This document shows positions 7,940 through 16,733 of a stretch of DNA of 64,000 nucleotides, piece after piece (position 1 is the stretch's first letter; every line of letters starts with the position of its first letter). Both the position numbers and the translations under genes were made by a program. This DNA comes from CAYMCO01 sp964388955 (GTDB lineage: Bacteria > Chloroflexota > Anaerolineae > Anaerolineales > E44-bin32), in NCBI GenBank assembly GCA_964388955.1, contig CAYMCO010000016.1, positions 1-64,000 on the forward strand. The letters are read 5' to 3'. The notes beneath the pieces were generated by a model. The model was not told where the DNA came from and did no database searches. It worked only from the letters and a program-made list of their open reading frames with translations.

Positions 7940-9706
7940 ATGAGCGAAACCATCCACGTTGGGGTGGCCTGGCCGTACGCCAACGGCAGATTGCACGTGG
8001 GGCATCTTGCGGGTGCGTACCTGCCAGCGGACATATTCGCCCGCTATCACCGTCTGGTTGGAAACCGAGTGCTCATGGTCTCCGGATCTGATTCTCATGG
8101 GACGCCTGTGACGGTGGAAGCTGAGCGGCGCGGTGTAACGCCGCGGGAAGTCTTCGAGATGTACCATCAAGGCTTCCTGGAAACCCAAAAACAGATCGGT
8201 ATCAGCTATGACCTTTTCACCCACACGGATACCGAAAACCATCATCGCATTGCCCAGGACTTCTTCTTGAAATTGCACGCCGCGGGATTTCTCTACCGGG
8301 AGACTCAGAAGCAGTTGTATTCCGAGAGCTTGCGGCGCTTCCTGCCCGACCGATACGTGGAGGGCACGTGCCCCATCTGTGGCTATGAGGAAGCCCGCGG
8401 CGACCAATGTGACAACTGCGGGCATTTGCTGGACGCCACTGAATTGATCAATCCACGCAGCAAGATCGATGGCAGCACCCCCGTGGTCCGAGAGACGGAG
8501 CACTTCTTCTTCGATCTGCCCGCATTTTCCGATCGTCTGCTGAGATACCTCGAGTCACACATGGATCGCTGGCGGCCGAATGTGATCAACTTCACGCGCA
8601 ACTTCATCTCTTCAGGGCTCAAAGGGAGGCCGGTCACGCGGGACATCGAATGGGGCATCCCCGTCCCATTGGAAGGATGGGAGGACAAGCGAATCTACGT
8701 TTGGTTCGAGGCGGTGATGGGCTACTTCACCGCTTCCATCGAGTGGGCGAACAACACCGGCCAGCCGCAGGCCTGGAAGGATTGGTGGTACAACCCGGAA
8801 GCCAAGATCTATAACTTCATCGGGAAGGATAACATCCCCTTCCATACGGTGATATGGCAATCGGAGTTAATGGGCGTCGAGCGCATCTACGAGGCGGATG
8901 AGGGCAAGCGGCTGGTCCTGCCCTATGACGTGCCCGCCAATGAGTTCATGAATATCGAAGGGGCGCAGTTCAGCAAGAGCCGCAATTGGGCGATATGGCT
9001 GCCCGACCTGTTGAAGCATTATGATCCGGATGCCATTCGATACTACGTGACCGCCGTCATGCCCGAGACCCGCGACACCGATTTCTCCTGGGATGGCTTC
9101 TTGCATCGCAACAATGACGAACTGGTGGCTACCTGGGGGAACTTGGCCTACCGGGTGCTCTCCTTCGCCTACAAGCATTGGCAGGGGCGAGTCCCCCAAC
9201 CGGGCGAATTGGGTCCGGATGACAAGCAGCTCTTGGAGAAGATCGAAGCGGGGTTTGATACCGTGGGGTCGCACCTCGCCGGCGTGCAACTGCGGGCGGG
9301 GCTGTCGGAGGCCATGGCGCTGGCGCGCGAGGCGAACGGATATCTCGACCGAGCTCCTTGGTTCAGCGTGATCAAGAACGACAAGCAGGCCGCGGCGAGG
9401 ACGGTCTTCACCGCCATGCGGGCGGTGGACTCTCTGAAGACACTGTTGTCGCCATGGCTGCCGTTCAGTTCGGAACGCCTCCATCGGACACTGGGCTACA
9501 GCGAGCCAATATTTGGAGCCCAGGAGGTCATCACCATCCAGGAAGAGCATCGCAGCCACGATGCGCTCACCTATGACGCCAGCGCGGCGAGGGGGAACTG
9601 GGAGCCAAGCAGGTTGCAGCCGGGCAAAAGGTTTGAGAAGCCAGAGCCTCTTTTCGTCAAGCTGGAAGAGGATTTGGTCGATGAAGAGCGCGCCCGGTTG
9701 GGCTAG
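7940..9706 (+). CDS. metG: Methionyl-tRNA synthetase
   Basis: A 588-residue class I synthetase that charges tRNA-Met. The HIGH motif appears as HVGHL near residue 20 and the KMSKS loop as FSKSR near residue 345. A knuckle with CPICGY and CDNCGH (about residues 145-165) is the four-Cys zinc site of the long-type enzymes. The C-terminal tRNA-binding (EMAP-II) appendix of the dimeric enzymes is absent; the protein ends soon after the anticodon-binding helical domain, so it is probably monomeric. The start ATG is preceded by GAGGGG. It is preceded by an RNA leader with a terminator but without T-box consensus sequences. Confidence 0.93.
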   Translation: MSETIHVGVAWPYANGRLHVGHLAGAYLPADIFARYHRLVGNRVLMVSGSDSHGTPVTVEAERRGVTPREVFEMYHQGFLETQKQIGISYDLFTHTDTENHHRIAQDFFLKLHAAGFLYRETQKQLYSESLRRFLPDRYVEGTCPICGYEEARGDQCDNCGHLLDATELINPRSKIDGSTPVVRETEHFFFDLPAFSDRLLRYLESHMDRWRPNVINFTRNFISSGLKGRPVTRDIEWGIPVPLEGWEDKRIYVWFEAVMGYFTASIEWANNTGQPQAWKDWWYNPEAKIYNFIGKDNIPFHTVIWQSELMGVERIYEADEGKRLVLPYDVPANEFMNIEGAQFSKSRNWAIWLPDLLKHYDPDAIRYYVTAVMPETRDTDFSWDGFLHRNNDELVATWGNLAYRVLSFAYKHWQGRVPQPGELGPDDKQLLEKIEAGFDTVGSHLAGVQLRAGLSEAMALAREANGYLDRAPWFSVIKNDKQAAARTVFTAMRAVDSLKTLLSPWLPFSSERLHRTLGYSEPIFGAQEVITIQEEHRSHDALTYDASAARGNWEPSRLQPGKRFEKPEPLFVKLEEDLVDEERARLG

Positions 9707-9875
9707 GACGATGCGGAGACCCCTACGGGGCCTTTCCCGTCAGGACCTCATAGGCCCGCAGTTGGAGATGGCTGGGGAAGGGCAGGTTTCGGAGAGGGCA
9801 ACTTCGGCCGCCTGCGAGCCAAGGACGCGCCCTGAATAGTACCCAAGTCCCACGTGGCTGACCCGAGTCTGCGTA

Positions 9876-9881
9876 TAGAAT
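9876..9881 (+). promoter_or_regulatory. Candidate -10 element of the electron-transfer cassette
   Basis: TAGAAT within TATAGAAT lies 32 bases before the chosen start of the first cassette gene. It supports the shorter start at 9914, because an alternative start at 9854 lies upstream of it. No clear -35 was found. Confidence 0.4.
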
Positions 9882-9913
9882 GGCTTTCTACAACAGAGGG
9901 GGGTGTCCCGGTG

Positions 9914-10213
9914 ATGCCCACTGCGATCCGGGCCACAAGAAGGGCACGCATGGAGCTGAAACTCGGATCTTCCCGCCGTGAGGCGCTTGAGAAAGGGGTG
10001 GTCGTCCCGGAGAGCATCCGGTGTGTCCAGTGCGGCATCTGCTCGTATAACTGTCCGCTGGGAATTGACGTGCGTTCCCACGCCCGGGCTGGCCACGCGA
10101 TACACGAGAGCCGGTGCCTCTCGTGCGGGGAGTGCGTGGCGCGCTGCCCGCGTGGAGTCCTCAGTTTTCGACACAGCTCGATTTTCTATCAGGAGGGGAC
10201 GGACGGAAGGTGA
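9914..10213 (+). CDS. Small ferredoxin-like protein with two [4Fe-4S] sites (HdrC-like)
   Basis: A 99-residue protein with two complete CxxCxxCxxxCP motifs (CVQCGICSYNCP and CLSCGECVARCP), enough for two [4Fe-4S] clusters. The pattern and the GIDVRSHAR sequence after the first motif resemble iron-sulfur subunits that partner flavoproteins, such as HdrC or the small subunit of glutamate synthase. No signal peptide is present, so it is cytoplasmic. It is the first gene of a four-gene cassette and its TGA overlaps the GTG start of the FAD oxidoreductase, so the two proteins are probably made together and form an electron-transfer pair. Confidence 0.75.
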   Translation: MPTAIRATRRARMELKLGSSRREALEKGVVVPESIRCVQCGICSYNCPLGIDVRSHARAGHAIHESRCLSCGECVARCPRGVLSFRHSSIFYQEGTDGR

Positions 10214-11544
10214 GCCCTCGAGACGGTGAGCGGCATGTGATTGTTGGAAACGGGATCGCAGGTCTCTCTGCGGCGGCTGCGATCCGAGCACATGACGCGC
10301 AAAGTGCGATCACCATGATCACCGACGAGCCCCACCGGTTCTATTCTCGACCCGGCTTGGCGTATTTGCTCACTGGGACGATCCCCGAGAGGCAGCTTTA
10401 TCCATACCCCAAGTCATATCACTCGCAGCAGCGGATTGACCTGACCAGAGGCCGGGCGGTAGAAATCTCGGCCACGGGGAAGTGCGTGCGCTTGGAGAGT
10501 GGGGGCGAGATTTCCTTCGACCGTCTCCTCTTGGCGACTGGGGCTAGGGCGGCCGTGCCGGATTTTCCGGGTAAGGCATCCCAGGGGGTGGTCACGCTGG
10601 ATACGCTGAGCGACGCGCGCCGCATCCTGAAGCTGGCTCGCAGGGCCCGGGCGGCTGTGGTGATCGGCGGCGGCATAACGGCTCTGGAGCTGGCGGAAGG
10701 GCTCGCTGCGCAAGGGGTGCAGGTCCACTATTTGATGCGCAAGGACCGCTATTGGTCCAGCGTGTTGGATGCGGATGAGTCAGCTCTCGTGGAGTCCGGG
10801 CTGGAAGCGGAGGGGGTGCATGTCCATTCCCGTACCCAGATCTCCCGCATTTTGGAGCGCGGTGGCAGGGTGCGGGGGGTGGAGACAGAAGAGGGAGAGA
10901 CCCTCCGCTGCCAGATCGTGGCCATCGCCATCGGCATTCGTCCGCGCGTGGAATTGGCCAAGGTCAGCGGTGTGGCGGTGGAGCGAGGGATCCTGGTTGA
11001 TGAATACATGCGCACGAATCTCCCGTCTATCTACGCCGCCGGCGATGTGGCACAGGTATTCGATCCACGCACCGGTAAGTCTCAATTGGACACGCTTTGG
11101 TGGTCTGCGGCGGAACAGGGGCGGATCGCAGGCATGAACATGGCGGGTGCGCCAGCGAGCTATGCACGCCCGGTGCCCTTCAATGTGACCCGTATCGGGG
11201 GGCTGACCACCACGATTATTGGCGCCGTCGGCGTTGCGGCGGCCGAGGAGGATTTGATCTCCATCGCCCGAGGGGACAGCGAATCCTGGCGCCAGAAGCC
11301 TTCGTCTCTGGTGCTGGAGCGAGACCAAAGGGCGCATCGCATGCGCCTCGTCTTGGGGAAAGATTGCATCCTTGGGGCGTTGATCATGGGGGACCAGAGT
11401 CTGTCCAAGGCGCTGCAGTATCTGGTGCGGGAGAAGGTCGATATCTCACCCATACGCCGGGATCTCATGGAAAGGCGCGATGATTGGAACACGCTGATTC
11501 CGGATTACGTAAAGAACCAAATCCGGGCCGCACATGAGGCGTAG
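10210..11544 (+). CDS. FAD/NAD(P)-dependent pyridine nucleotide-disulfide-type oxidoreductase
   Basis: A 444-residue flavoprotein of the rubredoxin reductase / NADH oxidase class. The FAD loop (HVIVGNGIAGLSAA) is at the N-terminus, the second Rossmann loop for NAD(P)H (VVIGGGITALELAEGL) near residue 160, and the second FAD motif (IYAAGDVAQ) near residue 280. No redox-active CxxxxC pair is present, so it should pass electrons to a separate carrier. The start is the GTG at 10210, which overlaps the ferredoxin stop and has AGGAGG upstream; a longer frame begins inside the ferredoxin gene. It is the likely NAD(P)H-facing subunit of the cassette and overlaps the next gene by 11 bases. Confidence 0.82.
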   Translation: MSPRDGERHVIVGNGIAGLSAAAAIRAHDAQSAITMITDEPHRFYSRPGLAYLLTGTIPERQLYPYPKSYHSQQRIDLTRGRAVEISATGKCVRLESGGEISFDRLLLATGARAAVPDFPGKASQGVVTLDTLSDARRILKLARRARAAVVIGGGITALELAEGLAAQGVQVHYLMRKDRYWSSVLDADESALVESGLEAEGVHVHSRTQISRILERGGRVRGVETEEGETLRCQIVAIAIGIRPRVELAKVSGVAVERGILVDEYMRTNLPSIYAAGDVAQVFDPRTGKSQLDTLWWSAAEQGRIAGMNMAGAPASYARPVPFNVTRIGGLTTTIIGAVGVAAAEEDLISIARGDSESWRQKPSSLVLERDQRAHRMRLVLGKDCILGALIMGDQSLSKALQYLVREKVDISPIRRDLMERRDDWNTLIPDYVKNQIRAAHEA

Positions 11545-12328
11545 CGCCGAACTGTGGATGGCCGGCCTGACCATCATGGTCATCGGGACCGGCTACTTGG
11601 GGGTCGTGTGGGCGTTTGGGACACCGAGGGCGAGCGGCCTGGTGGGGCATGGCTTGGGTGTGCTCGGTTTCCTGTTGATGCTGGCGACGGAAACCCTCTA
11701 CTCATTACGCAAGCGCGCGGTGCGGCGGCCTTGGGGAAGGATGAGTTCCTGGCTCCAATTCCACATTTACACCGGTATCGTCGGGCCGTTCTTGGTGCTG
11801 CTGCATACCGCGTGGTCATTTCGGGGGTTGGCAGCTGTCTTGACCTTGATGGTGGGCTTGGTGGTTCTGAGCGGGTTCATCGGGAGGTATATCTATACCG
11901 CCGTGCCACGCACCGCGGATGGGCTGATGCTCGAAATGGATGCCTTGGAATCTCAGCTTGCCGCAGCGAGCCGGGAGCTTGCGCTTCGCGTCGAAGGAGG
12001 GGCGGGGCGCGTGGCAGCCATGGCTGCCAGGCCAGCCAGCGCCGGGTGGGCCGCGGTTCTCTGGCGCGGTGTCCATTCTCTTTCCTATCGGTTCAGAACT
12101 TGGTGGGAGCTGCGCGGGATTGACTCGGGCGACCGGGAGCGAATCGAGGCAATTCGAGACTTGGGCCGCAAACGCCTCGAGCTGCAACAGCAGGTGGCTT
12201 CACTGGCCGCCGCCCGCAGGCTACTCTCCCTCTGGCACACAATTCACATTCCCCTCGGGGTCGTGCTCTTCGCCATGGCTTTCTTCCATATTGGAGCGGC
12301 GCTCTATTATGCGACGCTTTCACCCTAG
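11534..12328 (+). CDS. Membrane cytochrome b-like protein with bis-His haem sites
   Basis: A 264-residue membrane protein with helices at about residues 8-27, 35-56, 76-95, 98-120 and 240-260. The third and last helices each carry His residues about 14 apart (H-IYTG ... LLH and IH-IPLG ... FFH), the spacing used for two stacked haem b groups across a membrane, as in cytochrome b561 and ferric reductase families. Between helices four and five is a charged soluble segment of about 115 residues with heptad-like helical character (LEMDALESQLAAASREL, GRKRLELQQQVASL). It overlaps the flavoprotein gene and lies 32 bases before the multihaem cytochrome gene, so it is the likely transmembrane step of this chain. 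The family was not identified. Confidence 0.65.
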   Translation: MRRSAELWMAGLTIMVIGTGYLGVVWAFGTPRASGLVGHGLGVLGFLLMLATETLYSLRKRAVRRPWGRMSSWLQFHIYTGIVGPFLVLLHTAWSFRGLAAVLTLMVGLVVLSGFIGRYIYTAVPRTADGLMLEMDALESQLAAASRELALRVEGGAGRVAAMAARPASAGWAAVLWRGVHSLSYRFRTWWELRGIDSGDRERIEAIRDLGRKRLELQQQVASLAAARRLLSLWHTIHIPLGVVLFAMAFFHIGAALYYATLSP

Positions 12329-12360
12329 GGATCATCAGTGGGGAGGCCTCTGCTGTTGGG

Positions 12361-13974
12361 ATGAATAAACCATTGGGGTGCCTGACCAGAAGCGGGCTGC
12401 TCGCAGTTGCCATCACCACCCTACTCGTTGGGGGGGCAGCCCTGGCGTCCCACAACGAGATCTTCAGCCCTGGCCGGTTGAATGCCCTCGCTGTCGCGCC
12501 AACGGAGGGGGCAGTCATTTCTCACGCCGACATCGTGGAATGCGATGCCTGCCACGCCCCCATCTGGGGATCAGGGACCATGAGCGATCGCTGCCTCTCT
12601 TGCCATGGCGAGGTCGTTCCTGAAATGGAGGATCCTCTGAGCATGCACGGCGGGGTCGAAGATCCCCGCAACTGCCAGGCTTGTCACACCGAGCATCGCG
12701 GCGAAGCCGCCAGCTTGATACGCTACGACAACAGCGATTTCCCCCACGTTCTAACGGGATTCGCTCTGACAGCCCACTCGATGACGACCCCTGGAGAGAG
12801 AATCGAATGCACCTCCTGCCATGGTGATCCGGCCTCGAGCTTCCAGCTCGAGACATGCGGAATCTGCCATCAGGGGCTCGAACCCGCCGCGTTCGCCACC
12901 CACATGGGATGGGCTGGAAAAGACTGTCTGGCCTGCCACGACGGAGTGGATCGATATAGTGGGGACTTCCAGCATTCGCAAACCGGGTTCATATTGGTCG
13001 GCGCGCATGCCGAGGTTGAGTGTGCCGGGTGCCATGTGGCTGCGGCGAATGCGGCCGATCTGGAGTCCACCGGCCAGGAGTGCGTCTATTGTCACACGGG
13101 GGACGATGCGCATGGCGGGGCTTTGGGGGAGGACTGCGGATCATGCCACACACCCGATACATGGCAGGAAGCCCTCTTCGATCATCAGCTGACCCGCTTC
13201 CCGTTGCTGGGCGCCCATGCAGGGGTCCAGTGCCAGGGCTGTCATCGAGACGCGCGCTTTTCCGGCACGCCCATGACATGTTTTCAATGCCATAGCGAGG
13301 ACGACCCCCATGCTGGACAGCTTGGAGAGGACTGCGCTCGCTGTCACAGCGAGTCGTCCTGGCAAGATGTCGCCCTCGACCATGATCTCACGGGGTTTCC
13401 TCTGGAGGGCGCGCATGAGGATGCCGCTTGCGAGAGCTGCCACCAGGATGGGACTTTCGTCGGCACACCGACGGAGTGCGCGGACTGCCATCTAGGGGAG
13501 GATGCCCATGACGGTAGGTTTGGGGCCTCCTGCGGCGCCTGCCATCGACCGACTGAATGGGATGACGCCACCTTTGACCATCAGCTTTCGGATTTCCCCT
13601 TGACGGGGGCGCACCAGAATCTCGGCTGCGAGAGGTGCCACGAGGGCGCCGTATTCCGATCCATCTCAACCGCCTGCGCCTCCTGCCACGGCGAGCCCAG
13701 CTATCACGCCGGCCTGTTCTCCGCTGATTGCGCGGGGTGTCATTCCACGAGCGCTTGGCGGCCTGCGCAGTTCAACCTGTCCCACTCCTTCCCCATGGGT
13801 CACGGGGGCGCAGGAAAGAACTGCGCTCTGTGCCATCCGAGCACACTCGCCAATTACACTTGTTATGGGTGCCACGAGCACCGGAAGGCCAAGATCCGGG
13901 AGGAGCATGAGGGCGTCTCGAACCTGGCAAACTGTGCCCGCTGCCATCCCAAGGGTCGAGAGGGCGATGACTAG
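12361..13974 (+). CDS. Secreted 21-haem c-type cytochrome with tandem tri-haem repeats
   Basis: The 537-residue protein has a Sec signal peptide (about residues 1-30, ending GGAALA) and 21 CxxCH haem c motifs. Four consecutive repeats of 66-70 residues, each with three haem motifs, occupy the centre; each also has exactly three other His residues, in D/Q-H, GAH and D/P/Y-AH/HAG contexts, one distal ligand per haem. All-bis-His coordination is therefore likely, which means electron wiring rather than catalysis. No transmembrane anchor follows the signal. It is the last gene of the cassette and probably accepts electrons from the adjacent cytochrome b at the outer membrane face. It could be a periplasmic or cell-surface conduit. 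The terminal acceptor is unknown. Confidence 0.85.
   Translation: MNKPLGCLTRSGLLAVAITTLLVGGAALASHNEIFSPGRLNALAVAPTEGAVISHADIVECDACHAPIWGSGTMSDRCLSCHGEVVPEMEDPLSMHGGVEDPRNCQACHTEHRGEAASLIRYDNSDFPHVLTGFALTAHSMTTPGERIECTSCHGDPASSFQLETCGICHQGLEPAAFATHMGWAGKDCLACHDGVDRYSGDFQHSQTGFILVGAHAEVECAGCHVAAANAADLESTGQECVYCHTGDDAHGGALGEDCGSCHTPDTWQEALFDHQLTRFPLLGAHAGVQCQGCHRDARFSGTPMTCFQCHSEDDPHAGQLGEDCARCHSESSWQDVALDHDLTGFPLEGAHEDAACESCHQDGTFVGTPTECADCHLGEDAHDGRFGASCGACHRPTEWDDATFDHQLSDFPLTGAHQNLGCERCHEGAVFRSISTACASCHGEPSYHAGLFSADCAGCHSTSAWRPAQFNLSHSFPMGHGGAGKNCALCHPSTLANYTCYGCHEHRKAKIREEHEGVSNLANCARCHPKGREGDD
12925..13743 (+). repeat. Four in-frame tandem repeats (about 198-210 bp) inside the cytochrome gene
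   Basis: Counting between equivalent CxxCH motifs (at 12925, 13135, 13333, 13531 and 13729) gives periods of 210, 198, 198 and 198 bp. The conserved protein pattern is W/Y ... DH-x-L-T-x-FPL-x-GAH ... GTP ... DAH. The copies differ at many positions, so the duplications are old. Confidence 0.85.
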
Positions 13975-13989
13975 GGGGCCTGCGAGGTG

Positions 13990-14775
13990 TCAGTCCCCGC
14001 GGAAGATCGGCGTTCGCTTTTCGAAGAAGGCCTGCACCCCCTCTTGGTGGTCCCGTGTGTGGGCGGCGATCGCCTGCAGCGCGGCCTCATGATCCAAGAT
14101 GGGGGTGAGATGAGGCAGCATGGCGCGATTGAACGCACGCTTGATCAAGCCAAAAGCTGCGGTGGGGCCGGAGGCCAATGAGCGGGCGAACTCGGAGGCC
14201 GAAGCGCGCAGCTCTGGCGCCGGGAACACGCGGTTGACCAATCCCACTTCCAATGCATGCTGAGCGGACAGCGGTTCGTTGCTAAAGGCCATTTCTGTCG
14301 CACGGCCCAGGCCGATCAGCGCGGGAAGCAGCAGGGAAACCCCGGAGTCGGCGGCCAGTCCAACCCTGCTGAATCCAAAGACAAACCGCGCTTCCTGTGC
14401 GGCGAAACGCAGGTCAGCCGCCAGGGCGATTCCCAGGCCTGCCCCCGCCGCGGGCCCATTGATGGCCGCCAGGATGGGTTTCTCTATCCGGCGCATGCGC
14501 AGAATCAAGGCGTTGTAGGTATGATCCAGGTGCCAGCGGATGGGCACTTCCTCCGGTGCTGCACGGAAGGCTTCCAGATCTTGGCCGGAGCAAAACACAT
14601 CGCCCGCACCTGTAAGCACCACGCAGTGGATGTCCGGATCCTCTGCGGCTGAGTCCACGGCTCGTATCAATTCGTGAACCAGCGGCAGGTCCAACGCGTT
14701 CCCCTTTGGCCCCTGCATGGTCAAATGCAGGACCGCTCCCCTCCGCTCCGCTCGTATGGCAGCTTCGTTGCCCAT
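13990..14775 (-). CDS. Enoyl-CoA hydratase/isomerase (crotonase) family protein
   Basis: A 261-residue crotonase-fold protein. The oxyanion-hole segments are visible as SGQDLEAF and NGPAAGAGLGIAL, and the trimer-forming C-terminus ends EGVQAFFEKRTPIFRG. At the positions of the two catalytic Glu of hydratases it has Ala/Gly (GPAAGAGLG) and Asp or Ala (RVGLAADSG), so hydratase activity is doubtful; a PaaG/PaaB-type isomerase or other crotonase chemistry is more likely. The start MGNEAAIRAER has AAAGGAAA about 8 bases upstream; a longer frame has no support. It converges on the cytochrome gene, whose stop is 15 bases away. Confidence 0.83.
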   Translation of the reverse strand: MGNEAAIRAERRGAVLHLTMQGPKGNALDLPLVHELIRAVDSAAEDPDIHCVVLTGAGDVFCSGQDLEAFRAAPEEVPIRWHLDHTYNALILRMRRIEKPILAAINGPAAGAGLGIALAADLRFAAQEARFVFGFSRVGLAADSGVSLLLPALIGLGRATEMAFSNEPLSAQHALEVGLVNRVFPAPELRASASEFARSLASGPTAAFGLIKRAFNRAMLPHLTPILDHEAALQAIAAHTRDHQEGVQAFFEKRTPIFRGD

Positions 14776-14842
14776 AGCCACGTTTCCTTTCCACGAATCC
14801 ATGGTGGGTGAGGCTCCGATTGTCGCACGGGGATGCCAGCGG

Positions 14843-14869
14843 GAAAAGCGCCCCCAGGGGAGCTGGGGG
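14843..14869 (-). terminator. Intrinsic terminator after the 134-aa gene
   Basis: Read on the minus strand, a perfect 7-bp stem (CCCCCAG / CTGGGGG) with a 5-base loop is followed by CGCTTTT. It lies about 80 bases past the stop of the 134-residue gene and should separate it from the crotonase gene. Confidence 0.6.
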
Positions 14870-14950
14870 AGGCAGCGGACCATCGAGCGGGATCTGCCCT
14901 CTAGGGGAGGGAAGGCGGGTGGGCCGCTGAGTTGGGGGTGGCGCGGGCCG

Positions 14951-15355
14951 TTAGAAGAGATCGATATCCGAGTCGTCGAAATCGTCGAGGTCGTCGAACT
15001 CGTCGTCGAAGCCATCCATATCGAATCCGTATTCGAACTCGATATCTTCCTCGTCGATGCGCACCCAAAGGTAGAGCAGGTGTCCCTCGGGGGCTTCGAC
15101 CCATCGGACGGCGACGATGGGAACTTGCTGGTCCAGCCCATCGCTGTTGCGATATTCCAGATGAACAGGAGAGCCTGTGCACCAGGCTCGCTGGCAGCGG
15201 TCCACCAAAGAGGGTCCGTCGAATGCGCGCAGCTGGCAGCGGAAGACCTGGCTGGGAAGAAGGCCCTCGATCAGACCCAAGAGCCATGTGTCGTTGGAGA
15301 ACTCGAAAGTCGGCGGCGGACCTTCAACTACGGTGATCTTTTCGACTTCTTCCAT
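14951..15355 (-). CDS. Conserved protein of unknown function with a long acidic tail
   Basis: A 134-residue protein without a recognised domain. The first 105 residues look like a compact alpha/beta fold with three Cys (FRCQLRAF, DRCQRAWCTG). The last 30 are almost entirely Asp, Glu, Phe, Gly and Ile (EEDIEFEYGFDMDGFDDE...), a low-complexity acidic tail. GAGGGAGG directly precedes the ATG, and there is a -10-like element upstream and a terminator downstream, so it is a stand-alone gene. The tail could bind cations or a basic protein. No function can be assigned. Confidence 0.65.
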   Translation of the reverse strand: MEEVEKITVVEGPPPTFEFSNDTWLLGLIEGLLPSQVFRCQLRAFDGPSLVDRCQRAWCTGSPVHLEYRNSDGLDQQVPIVAVRWVEAPEGHLLYLWVRIDEEDIEFEYGFDMDGFDDEFDDLDDFDDSDIDLF

Positions 15356-15392
15356 GCCTCCCTCACCGGAGGGTTCTCATTTTCGGTTGCGA

Positions 15393-15398
15393 ATCATA
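15393..15398 (-). promoter_or_regulatory. Extended -10 promoter of the 134-aa gene
   Basis: On the minus strand TATGAT is preceded by TG plus one base (TGGTATGAT), about 38 bases before the start codon. Confidence 0.45.
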
Positions 15399-15521
15399 CC
15401 ACAGATGCCAGCCCCTCCGCGCCCTCCCGGAGTGGGACCAGATCGCGTCCGGCTCCCATTCTCGCCTGTGTGGCAATTCTAAATCGGGGTCTGCCATCAA
15501 GAAACCAGGACCTTTGGCACG

Positions 15522-16733
15522 TCAACACTCCAGGATCACCTTTATGGCGCCAGTGCTCCTGTCCAAAGCTGCCGCGATGGCCTGTCTGTAGCTTTCAAAG
15601 GGAAAACGATGGGTGATCAACTCTTGGGGCCGGAGTTTGCCGGCCCGAATCAGGTCTACGGCGAGGTCGAAGGTGCGAAGCTCGCGCCCCTCATACCTTT
15701 CGACTCCGAACAGCATTGTTCCGATCAGGTCCACCTCCTGATACCAGACCGGACTGAGATCCACCTTGAGCGGCTTGAAGGGGGTGCCTACCATGACCAG
15801 GGTGCCGAGCGCCCGCGTCCAGCGCAGCCCGTCTGTGATCGTGACGCCGCTGCCGACGCAGTCAAAAACCTGATCGAATCCGCCCATCAGCATGCCGCGG
15901 TTCAGCGGCGAAGCATAGTGCTTGCCACCGGTCCGTCTGGCTACCTCCGAATAGACGTCTTCTGATTCCTTGATCACCTCATCTGCCCCCAGCTTGCCCG
16001 CCATCCGGCCTTGGTGGGGGTAGCGCGCCAGGACCGAGATGTGGCTGTCGGGAGTCAACACTTTGATCGCCGCGGTCACCAGCAGACCCAGGGAGCCCGC
16101 CCCGATCACCAAGAGGCGCTCCTCCGCCCTGGGCTTGCGCTGCAGGATCGCGTGCAGGGCCACGGAACTCAACTCAATCAGACAGGCCTGATCATCGTCC
16201 AAATCATCCGGCACCCGGAACAGCTCGCTCTCATGCGCGACATACGAGTCGCCCCACCCGCCCCCGGTTCCCTCCGGCCCCAGGCCCAGCGAACCGTTTT
16301 CACAGAGGCGGGTTTGCCCTTGGGCGCAGAAGGGGCATGGCGGAGAGATCTCCTGAGTGAAGCAGTTGGGCGTGGCGAAGGGGCGCGATTCCATGACCAC
16401 CCGGTCGCCCAGCTTGAATAGGGTCACCTCCGGACCGATCTCAACAACCTCCCCCACGACCTCATGCCCCAAGAAGAAGCCTTGAATCCCTGGCAGTGCC
16501 GCTGGGGCGATGGACAGATCGAAGTCCATGTGGAGAAGGGAGAGATCGGTCCTGTCGATGCCGCACTGCCGATTCTTCACCCGCAGCCAGCGCGGGCCGG
16601 GCAGCGGCGGATCCGGAATTTCGAGCATGCGGACATGGGAGAGCGGACTCCAGATCACCCCCGGCCAGAGCGGCTTGAGCGCCTTGACGACGAGCAGTCG
16701 GGGGATGTTCTTTTCAGCGTAGAGAGTGCGCAT
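15522..16733 (-). CDS. Zinc-dependent medium-chain dehydrogenase (glucose/alcohol dehydrogenase-like)
   Basis: A 403-residue MDR-superfamily protein. Catalytic-domain landmarks are CGIDRTDLSLLH (active-site metal ligand region), GHEVVGEVVEIG (His-Glu) and a Cys-rich lobe (PPCPFCAQGQTRLCEN). The nucleotide-binding loop is VIGAGSLGLLVTAAI. The architecture is closest to threonine or glucose dehydrogenases of this superfamily, but it is about 50 residues longer than typical, mainly at the N-terminus and around FATPNCFTQEI. The substrate is unknown. It lies with two crotonase genes and an AAC(3)-fold gene on the same strand, which hints at a catabolic role on an acyl or alcohol substrate without proving it. 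Confidence 0.8.
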   Translation of the reverse strand: MRTLYAEKNIPRLLVVKALKPLWPGVIWSPLSHVRMLEIPDPPLPGPRWLRVKNRQCGIDRTDLSLLHMDFDLSIAPAALPGIQGFFLGHEVVGEVVEIGPEVTLFKLGDRVVMESRPFATPNCFTQEISPPCPFCAQGQTRLCENGSLGLGPEGTGGGWGDSYVAHESELFRVPDDLDDDQACLIELSSVALHAILQRKPRAEERLLVIGAGSLGLLVTAAIKVLTPDSHISVLARYPHQGRMAGKLGADEVIKESEDVYSEVARRTGGKHYASPLNRGMLMGGFDQVFDCVGSGVTITDGLRWTRALGTLVMVGTPFKPLKVDLSPVWYQEVDLIGTMLFGVERYEGRELRTFDLAVDLIRAGKLRPQELITHRFPFESYRQAIAAALDRSTGAIKVILEC

